From: Notospermus geniculatus
Taxonomy: Eukaryota > Nemertea > Pilidiophora > Heteronemertea > Lineidae
NCBI GenBank assembly: GCA_002633025.1
Contig: NMRB01000328.1
Span: forward strand, 5,779 to 69,778
Reading direction: 5' to 3'
DNA: 64,000 bases
In this document: positions 33,718 through 44,151 of the stretch, piece after piece
Numbering within the stretch: position 1 is the stretch's first letter
Layout: the number at the start of each line of letters is the position of its first letter
Notes under the pieces: model-generated
Databases searched by the model: none
What the model saw: only the letters and a program-made list of their open reading frames with translations
Told to the model about the DNA's origin: nothing
Translations under genes and position numbers: made by a program

Positions 33718-33800
33718 TTGATAAGGGATGGTACTGTAATTACATGCTCGATTTTTCAAAGCAAAAAGTACCTGGGCGCAGTGCCGTAACTGGAGCATCA

Positions 33801-33989
33801 TCAAATGTGCAATGCTTCGGCTTTGCAGAAGAGATCGCTGAAAGCCATCTTGAACAGCATCGTCTGTTCTTTCATATACAATAACGCAACAAAGTTGAAC
33901 GAGGTTCGTGTCCCTTCGGTAAGGGGCGACGTCAGCGGCCTGATCACTGGGTCCGTTATACCTGGAGTTGGTATATTCAAGTACAGAAC
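33801..33989 (-). CDS. Terminal exon of unknown duplicated gene, copy 1
   Basis: 62 codons plus TGA. The exon is preceded on the minus strand by a strong acceptor, a T-rich tract ending TTTTTTGTTCAG, in phase 0. The protein reads VLYLNIPTPG, then LTEGTRTSFNFVALLYMKEQ and ends FCKAEALHI. Copy 2 (61511-61708) has the same acceptor, phase, stop position (ATT TGA) and the conserved block LTEGTRTSxNFxALLYMKEQTMLxKM, so this is a real exon and not a chance frame. The 3' UTR is also conserved (TGATGATGCTCCAGT). I do not recognise the family; the block could be a beta-rich C-terminus of a secreted protein, but that is a guess. It is joined in phase to exon 34878-35117. Confidence 0.75.
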   Translation of the reverse strand, partial: VLYLNIPTPGITDPVIRPLTSPLTEGTRTSFNFVALLYMKEQTMLFKMAFSDLFCKAEALHI

Positions 33990-34247
33990 CTGAACAAAAA
34001 AGAGCGAAATCATTACACCTTCTGTTCCTGACGTATAGGGAAATCATACTGGCTTCTGATTGGTTGATTGATTGATTGATCTCAGTGATGCGATAAAACA
34101 GGCTAATCGACGTCTTTGTTTTTTTCCGTTCTGACCAATCGGTTTTCACGTTGCGTTTCTTTTTGACCAAATGCAAAAGTTCGTCGCAAGTCTCGTTCCG
34201 GCGTAATTAACTACACCAGCTGCGGGATACCTCGCAGAAACACCCTG

Positions 34248-34790
34248 GGCGGTATTCAAAAAGGATGATCATCGCGCGATTAATGCGGATGTCAGGTGTA
34301 CGTTGCGATGGCACAGAACAGGCACAGGCTGACTTTTCTGGACCACTTTGCGTTTGAGGCACGACAGCGTGGAACAAATCAGTCGCCGATATTGTGTGAC
34401 GTGACTGCAGTTACGTCTCAGTTACGATCGGGATCAGTCGCCGATCAAAAAGATCACGAATCGCAAGAGTTGAACCTATTTAACTTCTGTGTCATCCCGA
34501 CGGGCGTAATCCATTCGCAGGTGACCTGAACACGGTTACGATTCCCTGCGCGCTGATGCTGCTTGTTCCATGATGATCGTACACATTTTCGTTTTTGTGA
34601 CCTGACCGTGATTGCGACACCTGATGCCGACTGTTCCGCCGTAGCGCAGGCAATCGCAGTGTGACCTGACATCAGCATAAGACGTACACGCATGTAACTT
34701 CACCAAATGCACACAACACACTGCCACCATGCACTTGACGAAGTTACACGCGTCTAAGTCTTAAACACCCTTTTTGAATACGGCCCCCTA
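34248..34790. mobile_element. Outer MITE with GGCGGTATTCAAAAAGG ends
   Basis: GGGCGGTATTCAAAAAGGATG at the left and ACCCTTTTTGAATACGGCCC at the right. It surrounds the family 4 copy at 34282-34683. A second inverted pair in the right part (GACGTACACGCATGTAACTTC / GAAGTTACACGCGTC) belongs to this outer element. The whole lies in the last intron of gene copy 1. Confidence 0.7.
34282..34683. mobile_element. MITE family 4, copy without the hairpin insertion
   Basis: TTAATGCGGATGTCAGGTGT to GTGTGACCTGACATCAGCAT, about 400 bp. It gives the empty-site sequence for the nested hairpin in 31952-32675 and itself sits inside 34248-34790. Confidence 0.75.
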
Positions 34791-34877
34791 TGTTCAGAGC
34801 CGTAACACCATCAGAATGAACGACTGTGGTACAATCATACAAACATATTAAAAATGTTTTGATAGAAAGATGCTTAC

Positions 34878-35117
34878 TGTGAGTAAAACATCAATTTTGA
34901 ATATGTCTATTCTGGCTTGGACATCATCGATTGTACACCAGAACTTGTAGGGGTGCTTAGCGTGTTTTGGGTCGGCGGGATCCTTTGTTCTGCAGTTGGC
35001 GTGACCACATGTGGGGTTCTTGTTGGACCTGCAAACGTTGTCCCACTCGATGTCGGATACGTTGGCAACGACGGACTGGAACTCGGTAGCCATCGACACG
35101 AATTGCGTGAAGACCTC
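34878..35117 (-). CDS. Internal exon of unknown duplicated gene, copy 1
   Basis: Exactly 80 codons, phase 0 at both ends. Acceptor CTATTGTTAG and donor ACA-GTAAGC flank it on the minus strand. The peptide runs EVFTQFVSMATEFQSVVANV, then DNVCRSNKNPTCGHANC, KDPADPKHAKHPYKFWC and DVQARIDIFK. Four cysteines suggest an extracellular fold with disulfides. Copy 2 (63561-63800) has the same length, phases and splice sites and roughly 70 percent identity, with the KDPADPKHAKHPYKFWC block unchanged, which points to purifying selection. No domain is recognised. Downstream it splices to 33801-33989; upstream it should join an exon near 39.7 kb or 41460-41624. Confidence 0.8.
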
Positions 35118-35261
35118 CTAACAATAGAAAATACGAAGTGGTTATTTGCACAGCTAACTGCTGTGTATGCAGTACGAATATTTTCTTGCATGCACGTTCA
35201 GCTAATTAATATTCATGACCACCGATAAGCATGCCTCGATGTAACGCTGTCACTGCCAGAT

Positions 35262-35334
35262 GTCTCGGTAGCTCAATCGGCTGCGCGTTCGGCTTATATA
35301 CCGCAGGTCCCCGGTTCGACTCCCGACTTGGGCG
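35262..35334 (+). tRNA. tRNA-like sequence, left arm of the 4.6-kb element
   Basis: GTCTCGGTAGCTCAATCGG begins it, with A box TAGCTCAATCGGCTG, a TAT triplet in anticodon position (CTTATATA), B box CCGGTTCGACTCCC and a T8 run directly after. The acceptor ends GTCTCGG and CTTGGGC can pair with wobble; the T stem has mismatches. It is probably a tRNA-derived pseudogene that could still recruit Pol III. In the right arm only the 5' half is kept (39510-39553, minus). Confidence 0.5.
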
Positions 35335-36121
35335 ATTTTTTTTCGCCGCTTTTCCTGTGTTTTTTTCTTTTCCTGTCTTTTCTTTTGGCTTTTTTGTTTA
35401 CTGAAAGTACTCGGAATCCATCCCAGGGAAAAAATTAGCGGACGGGACGTAGTCCTTGTTAGACAATTTTAGTGGGCAATTTTCAGGGTGTTTGTCATCC
35501 AGGAAAATTAGGAATTTAGAATGAATAATCTACTTGGTAAACATGTTTGCTAGAAACCCGGCCGCAGAAAAAAATGACGTGGAGGGGGGACTGCGAAACA
35601 AGGTGATTTTCAGAAGGCCCTGGCGATGATGAGGAGCAAGATTTTATTAAGTTCGTTGCCTGCCGAGCTCACGCCCTTCGTCAAGCACATAAGCCGGGCA
35701 CATAAGCTTCCACCATCATACAGTATGACAGATTAGGTCCAGTTTAACCCTAATCAGGGCTAGGCCTAATTACTGCGTGGTGTGCACAATGAAAAGCCCT
35801 ATACGACCCTGACCCAAATTAGGGTTATGATTCGACAATAGGCTACCTGCTTTTTCCGTCAAGTGTAATTACAGAGGTGGTGACAAAATGTTTGAAGAGT
35901 GGTACCCTGGGCAGATAGGTCAAAAACATCTCAGTCGCCATGCACATAAGGGCACTTGCCCATTAAAAAACGCCGATCTATTGAGCTAAAAATGAACAGG
36001 TTTGTGTCTTTACCAAAAGGAGAAATTGGATTTGGTAACCCCCCACGCGACCAATGAAGCACCACCATGCTGTTTAGAATCACAGCTTTTTATCCAAGAC
36101 AATTCCCGTCCTTATTTCTAC

Positions 36122-36421
36122 AGCGAAAGTAGGCGGAGTCTGTTATTATACAGTAGGCGGAGTCTGCTGTGCACATAAGAAAATCCGTTCGTACTGGACG
36201 CACATCAGCTGTGTCTCCAAGCGCTATAACCTGCCTTGCATACACAGCTGCTGTGCAAATATATATTATTTAGGCCGGGTTTATTTGCACAGCAGCTGTG
36301 TGTCCAAGGAAAATTAAAGCCACTGGATGCACAGCCGCTGTGCCTCCAGTGGTACCGATCTCTTTATATGCACAGCAGACTCCGCCTACTGTATAACAGA
36401 CGCCGCCTACTTTCGCTGTGT
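36122..36421. mobile_element. MITE with GCGAAAGTAGGCGG ends
   Basis: ACAGCGAAAGTAGGCGGAGTC at the left, mirrored by the block ending GCCGCCTACTTTCGCTGT. The ACTGTA..TAGGCGGAGTCTGCTGTGCA duplication is mirrored too. The centre holds CACAGCTGCTGTGCAAATA / TATTTGCACAGCAGCTGTG, the same words as the ends of the surrounding 4.6-kb element. Confidence 0.75.
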
Positions 36422-36427
36422 CAATGA

Positions 36428-36556
36428 TGAACCGGCGTACTAATCCGTGACGTGGCGCTGGCGAACAACTCAGTTAAAACTATGACGTCGAAAGTCAAGC
36501 CAACATTATTTGCCATTTAATTCTGAAACTACACCCTATTTCTAGCCCTAATTTTT
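36428..36556. mobile_element. MITE family 2, copy B, left piece
   Basis: Matches copy C from CGTACTAATCCGTGACGTGG to CTAGCCCTAATTTTT. It stops exactly where the next element begins; the rest continues at 37443. Confidence 0.75.
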
Positions 36557-37442
36557 AGCTCACCGGGCTGAGCTTTTACGATGGTGCGGCGTCCGTCGTC
36601 GTCTGTCGTCGTCGTCGTCCGTTAGCAGGGCACGTTTCGTAACCGCTGGAGGTATTGATCTGAAACTTGGTACATAATACCCCTAGGTCAGGTGACCCAT
36701 GACACCCAGTTCCGATTCAACTCTCAGCTTGGCCACCAGATAGCGGGAACCAAAAACACAAAAAGTACAATAACTCCTGAACTAATGACTAGATCATCTC
36801 CAAATTTTTATCATAGGTGTAGCTAATAAGGATACATAACATATACATGTATAACGGGTTTTTGATTTGACCTACTTTTCAAGTCACAGAGGTCAAAGTT
36901 CTTCATTATTTCACCGAGCGTCTTCATATCTTGCATAAACATGCATTGGAGGGGTACCTTCATAAATAACAAGTTTCGGCCCGATTGGACATCCAATATG
37001 GCCGCCAGGTGGCGTAACCTGAAAAACAAAGTGCTATTACTCGGGAACGGCTTGACGCAGAGTGCTCAAATTTGTTACTTTCCTCCCTCTAGATGACCTT
37101 CACATGCACGTCAAATTTCGGCCTGATTTGACTTCAAACATGGCCACCAGGTGGCATAACCCAAAAATCATCAAAGTGCTGTAACTCAGGAATGACTTGA
37201 CCCAAAGCACTCCAATGTGCTATGTGGCACCCTGCAGATGACCTTTATGTGCATGTGAAGTTCTGGCCCGATCGGACATCCAATATGGCCGCCAGGTGGC
37301 ATGGCCGCCAGGTGGCATAACCCAAAAATCATCAAAGTCCTACTTGGGAATGACTTGAACCAGATTGCTCATGATATGTAGTACCTCTGTCATTAGACTA
37401 ATATGTCCAACCCGGTGAGCACATGGTCCATGGACCATTTCA
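36557..37442. mobile_element. AGCTCACC...TGGACCATTTCA element (family 5), inserted copy
   Basis: It begins AGCTCACCGGGCTGAGC and ends GGTGAGCACATGGTCCATGG-ACCATTTCA. Copy A of family 2 reads CTAATTTTTCCTGAAG across this point, so the insertion is about 886 bp with a T-run duplication of about 3 bases. The inside has a GTCGTC run and tandem 200-bp units built on GGCCACCAGGTGG, CTGAAACTTGGTAC and CCTAGGTCAG words, which code for nothing. Confidence 0.8.
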
Positions 37443-37660
37443 TTTCCTGAAGTAGTCCATTGAATTTCGAATTTTACACGTTCATCATCAAGTAAAGGAC
37501 TGACTCAACGTATCTGAATGTTTTCAGGCGAAAATTCAAGCAGGAACATGTTGAATTTCATCGATAAAATTGACTATTTTAGCGTAAATAACAGACCGAA
37601 GAGCAACGTCATTGATTCTGAATGAGGCATCGCACATAACGTCACGAAGGATGGGCGACG
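37443..37660. mobile_element. MITE family 2, copy B, right piece
   Basis: Continues copy B from TTTCCTGAAGTAGTCCATTG to GACGTCAGTTACGT. The last 80-90 bp found in copies A and C are absent, so this copy is 3'-truncated. Confidence 0.75.
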
Positions 37661-37968
37661 TCAGTTACGTATTCTATGGCGCGTATTTTCGTGCGTTTTT
37701 ACATATACCCCTTCCTGTTGCCTTCCAAATATTCAACCTTCGAATTGCTTTTTATTTTGATAACTAATGATATAGTGAAAACTAAGAAAGAAAACGTTTT
37801 GGAGGATATGGATTGTAAGGTGTCCAAACGGCTGAGGGTGATGAGTATGACTCTGAAGGTTGGTCAGAATAGGAGAGGAGTGTCAAGAGGTGCCCCCGCC
37901 CGCCCGCCCACCCACCCACCCACCCTTAGGTTAGTGTCACCTCTCTCCTCACCGCTTCGGCATTTTGC

Positions 37969-38001
37969 NNNNNNNNNNNNNNNNNNNNNNNNNNNNNNNN
38001 N
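37969..38001. other. Assembly gap (33 N)
   Basis: A short run of N between a C-rich CCCG/CCCA tract (37895-37925) and the tandem repeat that follows; the tandem repeat probably extends into it. Confidence 0.99.
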
Positions 38002-38250
38002 CTAATCAGGGATCTAATCGCGGATCTAATCGGGGATGTAATCGCTGATCTAATCGCGGATCCAATCGAGGACCTAATCAGGGATCTAATCGCGGATCTA
38101 ATCGGGGATGTAATCGCTGATCTAATCGCGGATCCAATCGAGGACCTAATCAGGGATCTAATCGCGGATCTAATCGGGGATGTAATCGCTGATCTAATCG
38201 CGGATCCAATCGGGGATCTAATCAGGGATGTAATCAGGGATCTAATCGAG
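38002..38250. repeat. 12-bp tandem repeat with 60-bp higher order
   Basis: GATCTAATCGCG and variants (GGGATGTAATCG, GATCCAATCGAG) repeat every 12 bp; five variants form a 60-bp block that repeats about four times. Confidence 0.9.
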
Positions 38251-38280
38251 GAAAATTCGGTTTCCTCCTACATTACATAA

Positions 38281-39173
38281 TGAAATGGTCCATGGACCAT
38301 GTGCTCAGCCGTTTGAACATAATAGTGTTATGACAGAGAGAGGTGCATGTCAGTTATGAGCAATCTGGGTCAAGTCATTCCCAAGTTGCAGGACTCCAAT
38401 GATTTTGGGGTTATGCCACCTGGCGGCCATATTGGATGTCCGATCGGGCCAAAACTTCACATGCACATAAAGGTCATCTAGAGGGTGCCACATAGCACAT
38501 TTGAGCGCTCTGGGTCAAGTCGTTCCTGAGTTATAGCACATTTGATGATTTTCGGGTTACGCCACCTGGCGGCCATATTGGAAGTTTAATCAGGCCGAAA
38601 TTTGACGTACTTGTAAAGGTCATCAAGAGGGAGGTAAATATCAAGTTTGAGCACTCTGGGTCAAGCCGTTTAGCACTTGGATGATTTTCAGGTTACGTCA
38701 CCTGGCGGCCATATTGGATGTCTGATCGGGCCGAAACTCGGTATTTTTGAAGGTACCCCTCTAATACACGTTTATGCAAGATATGAAGACTCTCGGTGAA
38801 ATAATTAAGAACTGTGGCAGGTTCGTTACTTTTGTCGAACTTTGACCTCTGTGACCTTGAAAAGTACGTCAATTCAAAAACCCGTTGCATATGTTATGTG
38901 TCCTAATTAGATACACCTATGATAAAAATTTGGAGATGGTCCAGTCATTAGTTCAGGATTATTGCACTTTTTGTGTTTTTGGTTTTGGCCACCTTGAGGC
39001 CAAGCCAAGAATCGAATCGGACCGAAACTTGGTGTCATAGGTCATCTGACCTAGGGGTATATATGTATCAAGTTTCAGATCAAATGCTCCAGCGGTTACG
39101 AAACGTGTCCTGCTAACGGACGACGACGACGGACGACGGACGCTGACTGACGAGTAAAGCTCACGGGTGAGCT
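38281..39173. mobile_element. Family 5 element, inverted copy
   Basis: TGAAATGGTCCATGGACCAT at the left and CACGGGTGAGCT at the right: the reverse of 36557-37442 with the same inner units. It lies about 620 bp from that copy in opposite orientation, so the pair makes a large inverted repeat. Confidence 0.8.
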
Positions 39174-39739
39174 AAAAATCCCCAATATTGTCTAAAGAGT
39201 CAATAATGAGCCAAGTGAGAGTTCAGGGGGGGGGGGGGTTAGGGTTCTCGAATCATTGTTTGAAAAAGTACTACGGTTTCCTCCCACATTACATACAAAT
39301 CACCAAATCACCCAAAACATGTATCGTCGAAAGAGTCAATCATGGGAACAAATAAATAAGAGCTCTCACGGTTCTCGATTCAGTATGAAAAAACTCCGGT
39401 TTTCTCCTGCTGCAAATGAGATCAAGAAACAATGACACCGTAATTAGCGTCAGATAATTATTACCCATTTAATTAAACCTCCTAAGGGGTTTTTACATCT
39501 CACGTTGGGACTTTCCTTCAGAAACGCTCTAGCCAAGTGAGCTACCGAGACAGTTGGCAGCGATGGGGTTAAATTGGGACATGCTTATCGGTGGTCATGA
39601 ATATTCATTATTCAATGAGCTTTGAGGCCATTGGTCCCAGTGGAATGAATATTAATTAGCTCAACGTGCATCCAAGTTCGCACTGCATACACAGCAGTTG
39701 GCTGTGCAAATAAACAGTTCGTATTATTTATTGATACGT

Positions 39740-39802
39740 CATTAGAGAAGCAATGGTCATCTCGTTACCGCTGATTGCAGCCCTGATGCCTGCCAATTTA
39801 CC
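39740..39802 (-). CDS. Possible small exon of duplicated gene, copy 1
   Basis: On the minus strand a good acceptor (CTTGTCTTTTCACAG) is followed by an open stretch reading GKLAGIRAAISGNEMTIASLM. Possible donors are GGTAAC near 39768 or GTATCA near 39737, but neither keeps phase 0 with both neighbouring exons, so the exon end is unresolved. The intron sequence just after it (ACGTATCAATAA) is conserved in copy 2 at 63828-63840. Confidence 0.4.
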
Positions 39803-39999
39803 CTGTGAAAAGACAAGAAGGCAGGCATGTCAATGCGTGTTTCCTGCATTCAGTGTTGCTTGTAGTATTGCATAACCAAAAATGTTCCACGGGGGAAGCC
39901 GTAAAATAATTGTAGTTCCAAACATTTTGGCCGATGTTGGGAATTTTACGGTTTCTAAGATGACATCATATGTCGTCATAATTTGCCCTCCTGCGATTT

Positions 40000-41452
40000 A
40001 GGGGTCGTCCATCATTTTCATCATTTTCACGAGCGTACAGACCGTACTCTGTTCAGCAACCCCCTCCCCCTCCAGAAGTATTTTTGGGGGGAAAAAGATG
40101 ATTTTCCAGAGGGATGCAGGGAGTACTTCCAGCTATGGTAAGAATATCATTCTCATCGAATTTGGGTCAGCCATTGTTGTGCATTGAGAACGCGAGAAGT
40201 GCTAGCCAGAGTGGGATGTGCGCGAAATTCGAACTGCGCTCAATTTGTCAGTGCTGACGATCATCATTTTTTAGCTCACCTGTGGTGAGCTCTTACGATG
40301 GTGCAGCGTCCATCGTCCGTCGTCGTCGTCGTCTGTTAGCAGGACACGTTTCGTAACCGCTGGAGCTATTGATCTGAAACTTGGTACATGTATACAGCAA
40401 GGTCATGACCTGTGACACCAAGTTTCGGTCCGATTCGATTCTTGACTTGGCCACCAGGTGGCTAAAACGAAAAACACAAAAAGTGCAATAACTCCTGAAC
40501 TAATGACTGGATCATCTCCAAATTTTTACCGTCGTAGGTGTATCTAATGAGGATACATAACATATATATAACGGGGTTTTGATTTGACCTACTTTTCAAT
40601 GTCAGATAGGTCGAAGTTCAGAATTTTGCCTTTTGGTGGCACATTTCGTAACCGCTGGGGTTATTGACCTGAAACTTGGTACATATATACCTCTAGGTCA
40701 TATGACCTACAACACCAAGTTTCGGTCCGATTCGATTCTTGGCTTGGCCACCACGTGGCCAAAACACAAAACTCAAAAAGTGCAATAACTCATGAAGTAA
40801 TGACTGGATCATCTCCAAATTTTTATCACGGGTGTATTGAATGAGGATACATGAAACATGTAATGCCTTTGTGATTTGACCTACTTTTCAAGGCCACATA
40901 GGTCAAAGTTCGAAATTTTGCCATTTGTTGGCCTGTTTCGTAACTGCTTGGGCTATTGACCTGAAACTTGGTACATCTATTGTCCTATGTCAGTTGACCT
41001 ATGACACGAAGTTTCGGTCCGATTTGATTCTTAGCATGGCCACCAGGTGGGAAAAACAAAAACTCAATTCTAATGATTCCTCAACTCATGTCTGGATTGT
41101 CTCCAAGTTTTCGACGTCGGTAAATGACATGTAACGGGTTTTTGATTTGAAATTTAATTTTAAAATTTTGTCATTTGGTGGCACGTTTCGTGGCTATTTG
41201 ACCTAGTAGCTTGTAACTTGGTATGATCGGCTGTCTGGGTACCCTCTGTACACTGGAACTCAAGGCTTGCCTGGGAACTTTTCGATTTAACATTTGTCAT
41301 TGTTCTTCTGGTACATTCACACAGCTGAGCACATGGTCCATGGACCATTTCATTATAATCTGAAAAAGCGTACGCAGGGTACTCCTACCCCCTCCCCCCC
41401 GAGCGTACGACCTGTACGCTCGTGAAAATGATGAAAATGATGGACGACCCCT
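40000..41452. mobile_element. AGGGGTCGTCCATCATTTTC MITE with a family 5 insertion
   Basis: AGGGGTCGTCCATCATTTTC and its complement at 41433-41452 form TIRs of about 40 bp (through ACGAGCGTACAG). A family 5 copy fills 40273-41354, so the host MITE itself is only about 370 bp. The right end touches the donor site of exon 41460-41624: the intron starts GTAAGAA and the MITE follows at once. Confidence 0.8.
40273..41354. mobile_element. Family 5 element, third copy
   Basis: AGCTCACCTGTGGTGAGCTC at the left, GAGCACATGGTCCATGGACC-ATTTCA at the right. It holds at least three tandem inner units (CTGAAACTTGGTACAT near 40375, 40670, 40960). Confidence 0.8.
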
Positions 41453-41459
41453 TTCTTAC

Positions 41460-41624
41460 CTCAGTCTTTTTTGCCGGAGTCTGTGAAATGTCAAATACGA
41501 TCTTTTCGTGCTTGGGAATGTTGAAATCCGTGTGCATGCCTTGCAGAAACAACGCCCAGCGGTCGCACGTTTTATCCTTTTCGTAGTCGGGGGGCACACA
41601 CCCTCTGTGCTTCATCATGTTGCA
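41460..41624 (-). CDS. Upstream exon, probably of duplicated gene copy 1
   Basis: 55 codons, phase 0 at both ends, with a pyrimidine-rich acceptor ending GTATGTTTTCAG and donor GAG-GTAAGA. The peptide starts CNMMKHRGCVPPDYEKDKTC and continues DRWALFLQGMHTDFNIPKHEKIVFDI. Three cysteines fit an extracellular protein. Assignment to the same gene as 34878-35117 rests on strand, order, phase and cysteine-rich character; copy 2 of this exon would lie outside the window, so homology cannot be used. An alternative is a separate gene. A MITE abuts its donor (40000-41452) and a family 1 MITE lies 33 bp upstream of its acceptor (41657-42237). Confidence 0.65.
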
Positions 41625-41656
41625 CTGAAAACATACAAACAATGGAAAATGTTCAG

Positions 41657-42237
41657 AAATCGCTCGCGGTGTTTGTTTTGATTCAGTTGGGGCGCCATGG
41701 CACGCCATTTTGAGAAAAAGGCGAAAGAAGGATTTTAGTTTAATGGGAAATGCATTAGACTAAGACAGCCAAACTTCGGAGGCGTATTCTGCAAAATCTG
41801 CCGCTTCGAAATCAATGTGAATAGGGAACACCGATCACGCAGACCACGCGAGAATATACGCGTGGTTTTGAACTGATAGTACACCAATGCCACCTATTAT
41901 TCATGACGATTCAAGGTGTGATTGGCCGTGCTTGGTGAACCGCATCTCTCGAACAATGGGCCTAGGTCAACGCTAGGTGTCTCGTCTGTTCTATCAGTAG
42001 TCATCACGTGACCAATTGGCGCTCCCCATTGTACAAAATGTACATTTCGACCGACTGATTATGAAAATGTCAAATCCATTTTAACAAATTTTTAATGGAA
42101 CCTCGTCCCCAGGTGCACGTTCGCATATTTGCACAGGTTTTGCGTATGACTGGAGCACGGCTTTGCCTGGAGGCGAGATTCACTCTCTATGGGAGGTACC
42201 ATCAAAAACCAAAACAAACCCCGCGAGCCATTTGCTA
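41657..42237. mobile_element. MITE family 1, copy with about 195-bp insertion
   Basis: Ends AATCGCTCGCGGTGTTTG and CCCGCGAGCCATTTGCT. Relative to 2702-3087, the sequence departs after GAAATCAATGTGAATAG (41838) and resumes at TACAAAATGTACATTTCGAC (about 42033). The inserted part starts GGAACACC and ends GGCGCTCCCCATTG, roughly inverted ends. Confidence 0.75.
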
Positions 42238-42239
42238 TA

Positions 42240-43590
42240 ACCCTTTCAGGCTTGGACGAAGTTGAAAAGTGTACATTTCGTAACATGAATCTCTGATGGC
42301 TCTACAAAAATGCGCCTAGCTCCCTAAAACTGCAACCAAAACTGGCCACAAGACACTCATTCTGGAGGCAACTAAATGGGCCACGACCTCATATAGGTTT
42401 GCCTCTTCCAAAATGTCTGTGAGAGAAACAGGCCAGAGCCGAAGATGCAAGTTGTGACGAAATTGTCGCATTCGGCTTAAGTTTTCGTCAGGTTGCCAAT
42501 CTTTAAACGTCCATATCTCGATAACCGTAGCTCCTACACGTCTGAAAACTGATCAAAATGAAGCTACTTTTTTCTACTCTTTCTTTTGGCGCCAGTCGCG
42601 TCGTCGTAGCTGCTTCCGTTCCGGAGATATTGCCATTTTGTCACAACATGTCAGATTTGCACTTTGGAGTCTGTCAGCCTGGACCCCGGTGTAACGTTTT
42701 TCAGTGAGGCCCGTGTGCCAGTGTGACAATACAATAGATTGACGGAATAAGCCGCGACTTGACAATGAGCGACACACAGAGAAATAGGGAGTCCGTCTCC
42801 GAGTGTGTTCCGAACAAAGGAAATCACACAGAAAAACTGCCACACTGAAAAACGGTACACTGGCACAAACGTTAAAATGCAATTTTAGCCAGGTTTCTTC
42901 AAACAGAGCAAAATCGCGTATGGGGGGGGGGCGTGGTAGTCTCGCATTAAAAAAAATGCAAAGATGACATCGATCGATCCACTGGTTACGATTCTATGCC
43001 AGTTTGAATGTGCACGGGTGTGTGGTACAGGCCAAACGGCGAGATCCGTCCCGAAAGGGTTACGACAAAATCGAAGATTCATCATATTTCGAAGTGTTGT
43101 TGCTTCAGATACGTTTGAAGCTGGGTGATGGATCACTTTGATAGTTCGTCGGGCGATAAGCGCCAATGGCCTGTTTCTGTTTGTTCCTAGAAGGCGATCA
43201 TCATCCATCCTCCCACAGCAGGGCTTTGGTCTCGTTCCTCTTCATACACTCCACACAAAGCCCTGCTGAAATTGGGCCTCCCAGCCAAGCACGAGGCGGT
43301 CAGAAATCCATTGCCCAATCAGAGTGCAGCATTTCTAGGGTGTGAGTGCTAAATAATTATGACTTATATAAACAATCAAAAATAATAAGAATCTTATTTA
43401 TATATACAAAGAACCACTGGGATAATATTCAGTCAATTTTGAAAAGACATAAGTGATTTGTAGTTACAAAACTTCTACGAACAAACCACAAAAGTGTCAA
43501 AACCACGACAATAGAGGGCGTGCAACTGGAGTATGGAACAGCCACACCAGATTCACTGGATGTTCTATTTCAGCAGGGGTTTGTGTGAGC
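42240..43590. other. Repeat remnants, no gene recognised
   Basis: 42650-42860 is the diverged relative of 15870-16070. A minus-strand frame at 42885-43208 reads RNPFGTDLAVWPVPHTRAHS-like sequence that I cannot place; it has no splice or family support. CCACAGCAGGGCTTTG near 43212 is a short relative of the minisatellite that follows. Confidence 0.4.
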
Positions 43591-43591
43591 G

Positions 43592-43840
43592 GATGAAGAG
43601 GAGCGAGGTAAAAACCCCTGCTGTGGGAGGATGGGGAGCGAGGTAAAAACCCCTGCTGTGGGAGGATGGGGAGCGAGGTAAAAACCCCTGCTGTGGGAGG
43701 ATGAGGAGCGAGGTAAAAACCCCTGCTGAGGGAGGATGAAGAGCGAGGTAAAAACCCCTTGAGGATGAGGAGCGAGGTAAAAACCCCTGCTGGGGGAGGA
43801 TGAGGAGCGAGGTAAAAACCCCTGCTGTGGGAGGATGCCG
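43592..43840. repeat. 36-bp minisatellite, first locus
   Basis: Seven units of GAGCGAGGTAAAAACCCCTG-CTGTGGGAGGATGAG, one shortened to about 22 bp. The same unit forms a three-copy array at 55173-55283. Open frames through it (minus strand) are periodic artefacts. Confidence 0.9.
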
Positions 43841-44151
43841 GTACAAGGATTACTTCATTGCGGTTGCTTATTTTGGGCAACAGCTACATAATACAATTCA
43901 AAATCAATCCACGACAGGCCTGCCTGGATGGATGTAACTCTCCAACCCGCAAAATGGTGAAAAAATACCAATATCCGCGTAGGATGCATAAACATTGTTT
44001 GACCCACAAGGGGTTAATTGTACTAAAATAATATTACCCTGATGTACACGTTCGATTTCAGTCCAAATGTTTCATTTAGTACTCAAAAAATAGGACAGGT
44101 CCTATTATGGTAATATTTTTTGGTAATAGAAAATTTCATCAAATTTCCCGT

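Larger units (their letters stand above)
35135..39733. mobile_element. 4.6-kb inverted-repeat element inside a gene intron
   Basis: The arms match in reverse: 35140-35290 (GTTATTTGCACAGCTAACTG, CTGTGTATGCAGT, TTAATATTCATGACCACCGA, then a tRNA-like head) against 39525-39728. In gene copy 2 the same intron reads from CTAACAATAGAAAATA into TTATTGATACGTCATTA with nothing between (63801-63842), so the whole block is an insertion, ends near ATACGAACTG. It carries many younger insertions: 36122-36421, 36428-37660 with 36557-37442 inside it, and 38281-39173. 35340-36120 and 39180-39520 hold no gene. Confidence 0.75.

Noticed and set aside
42885-43208. Minus-strand ORF with RNPFGTDLAVWPVPHTRAHS
   Set aside because: No recognisable family, no splice sites, and it lies among repeat remnants; kept only as a note.
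43497-43880. Proline-rich repeat protein (GVFTSLLILPQQGFLPRS units)
   Set aside because: Minisatellite translation; the same unit appears elsewhere in other frames and without flanking exon signals.
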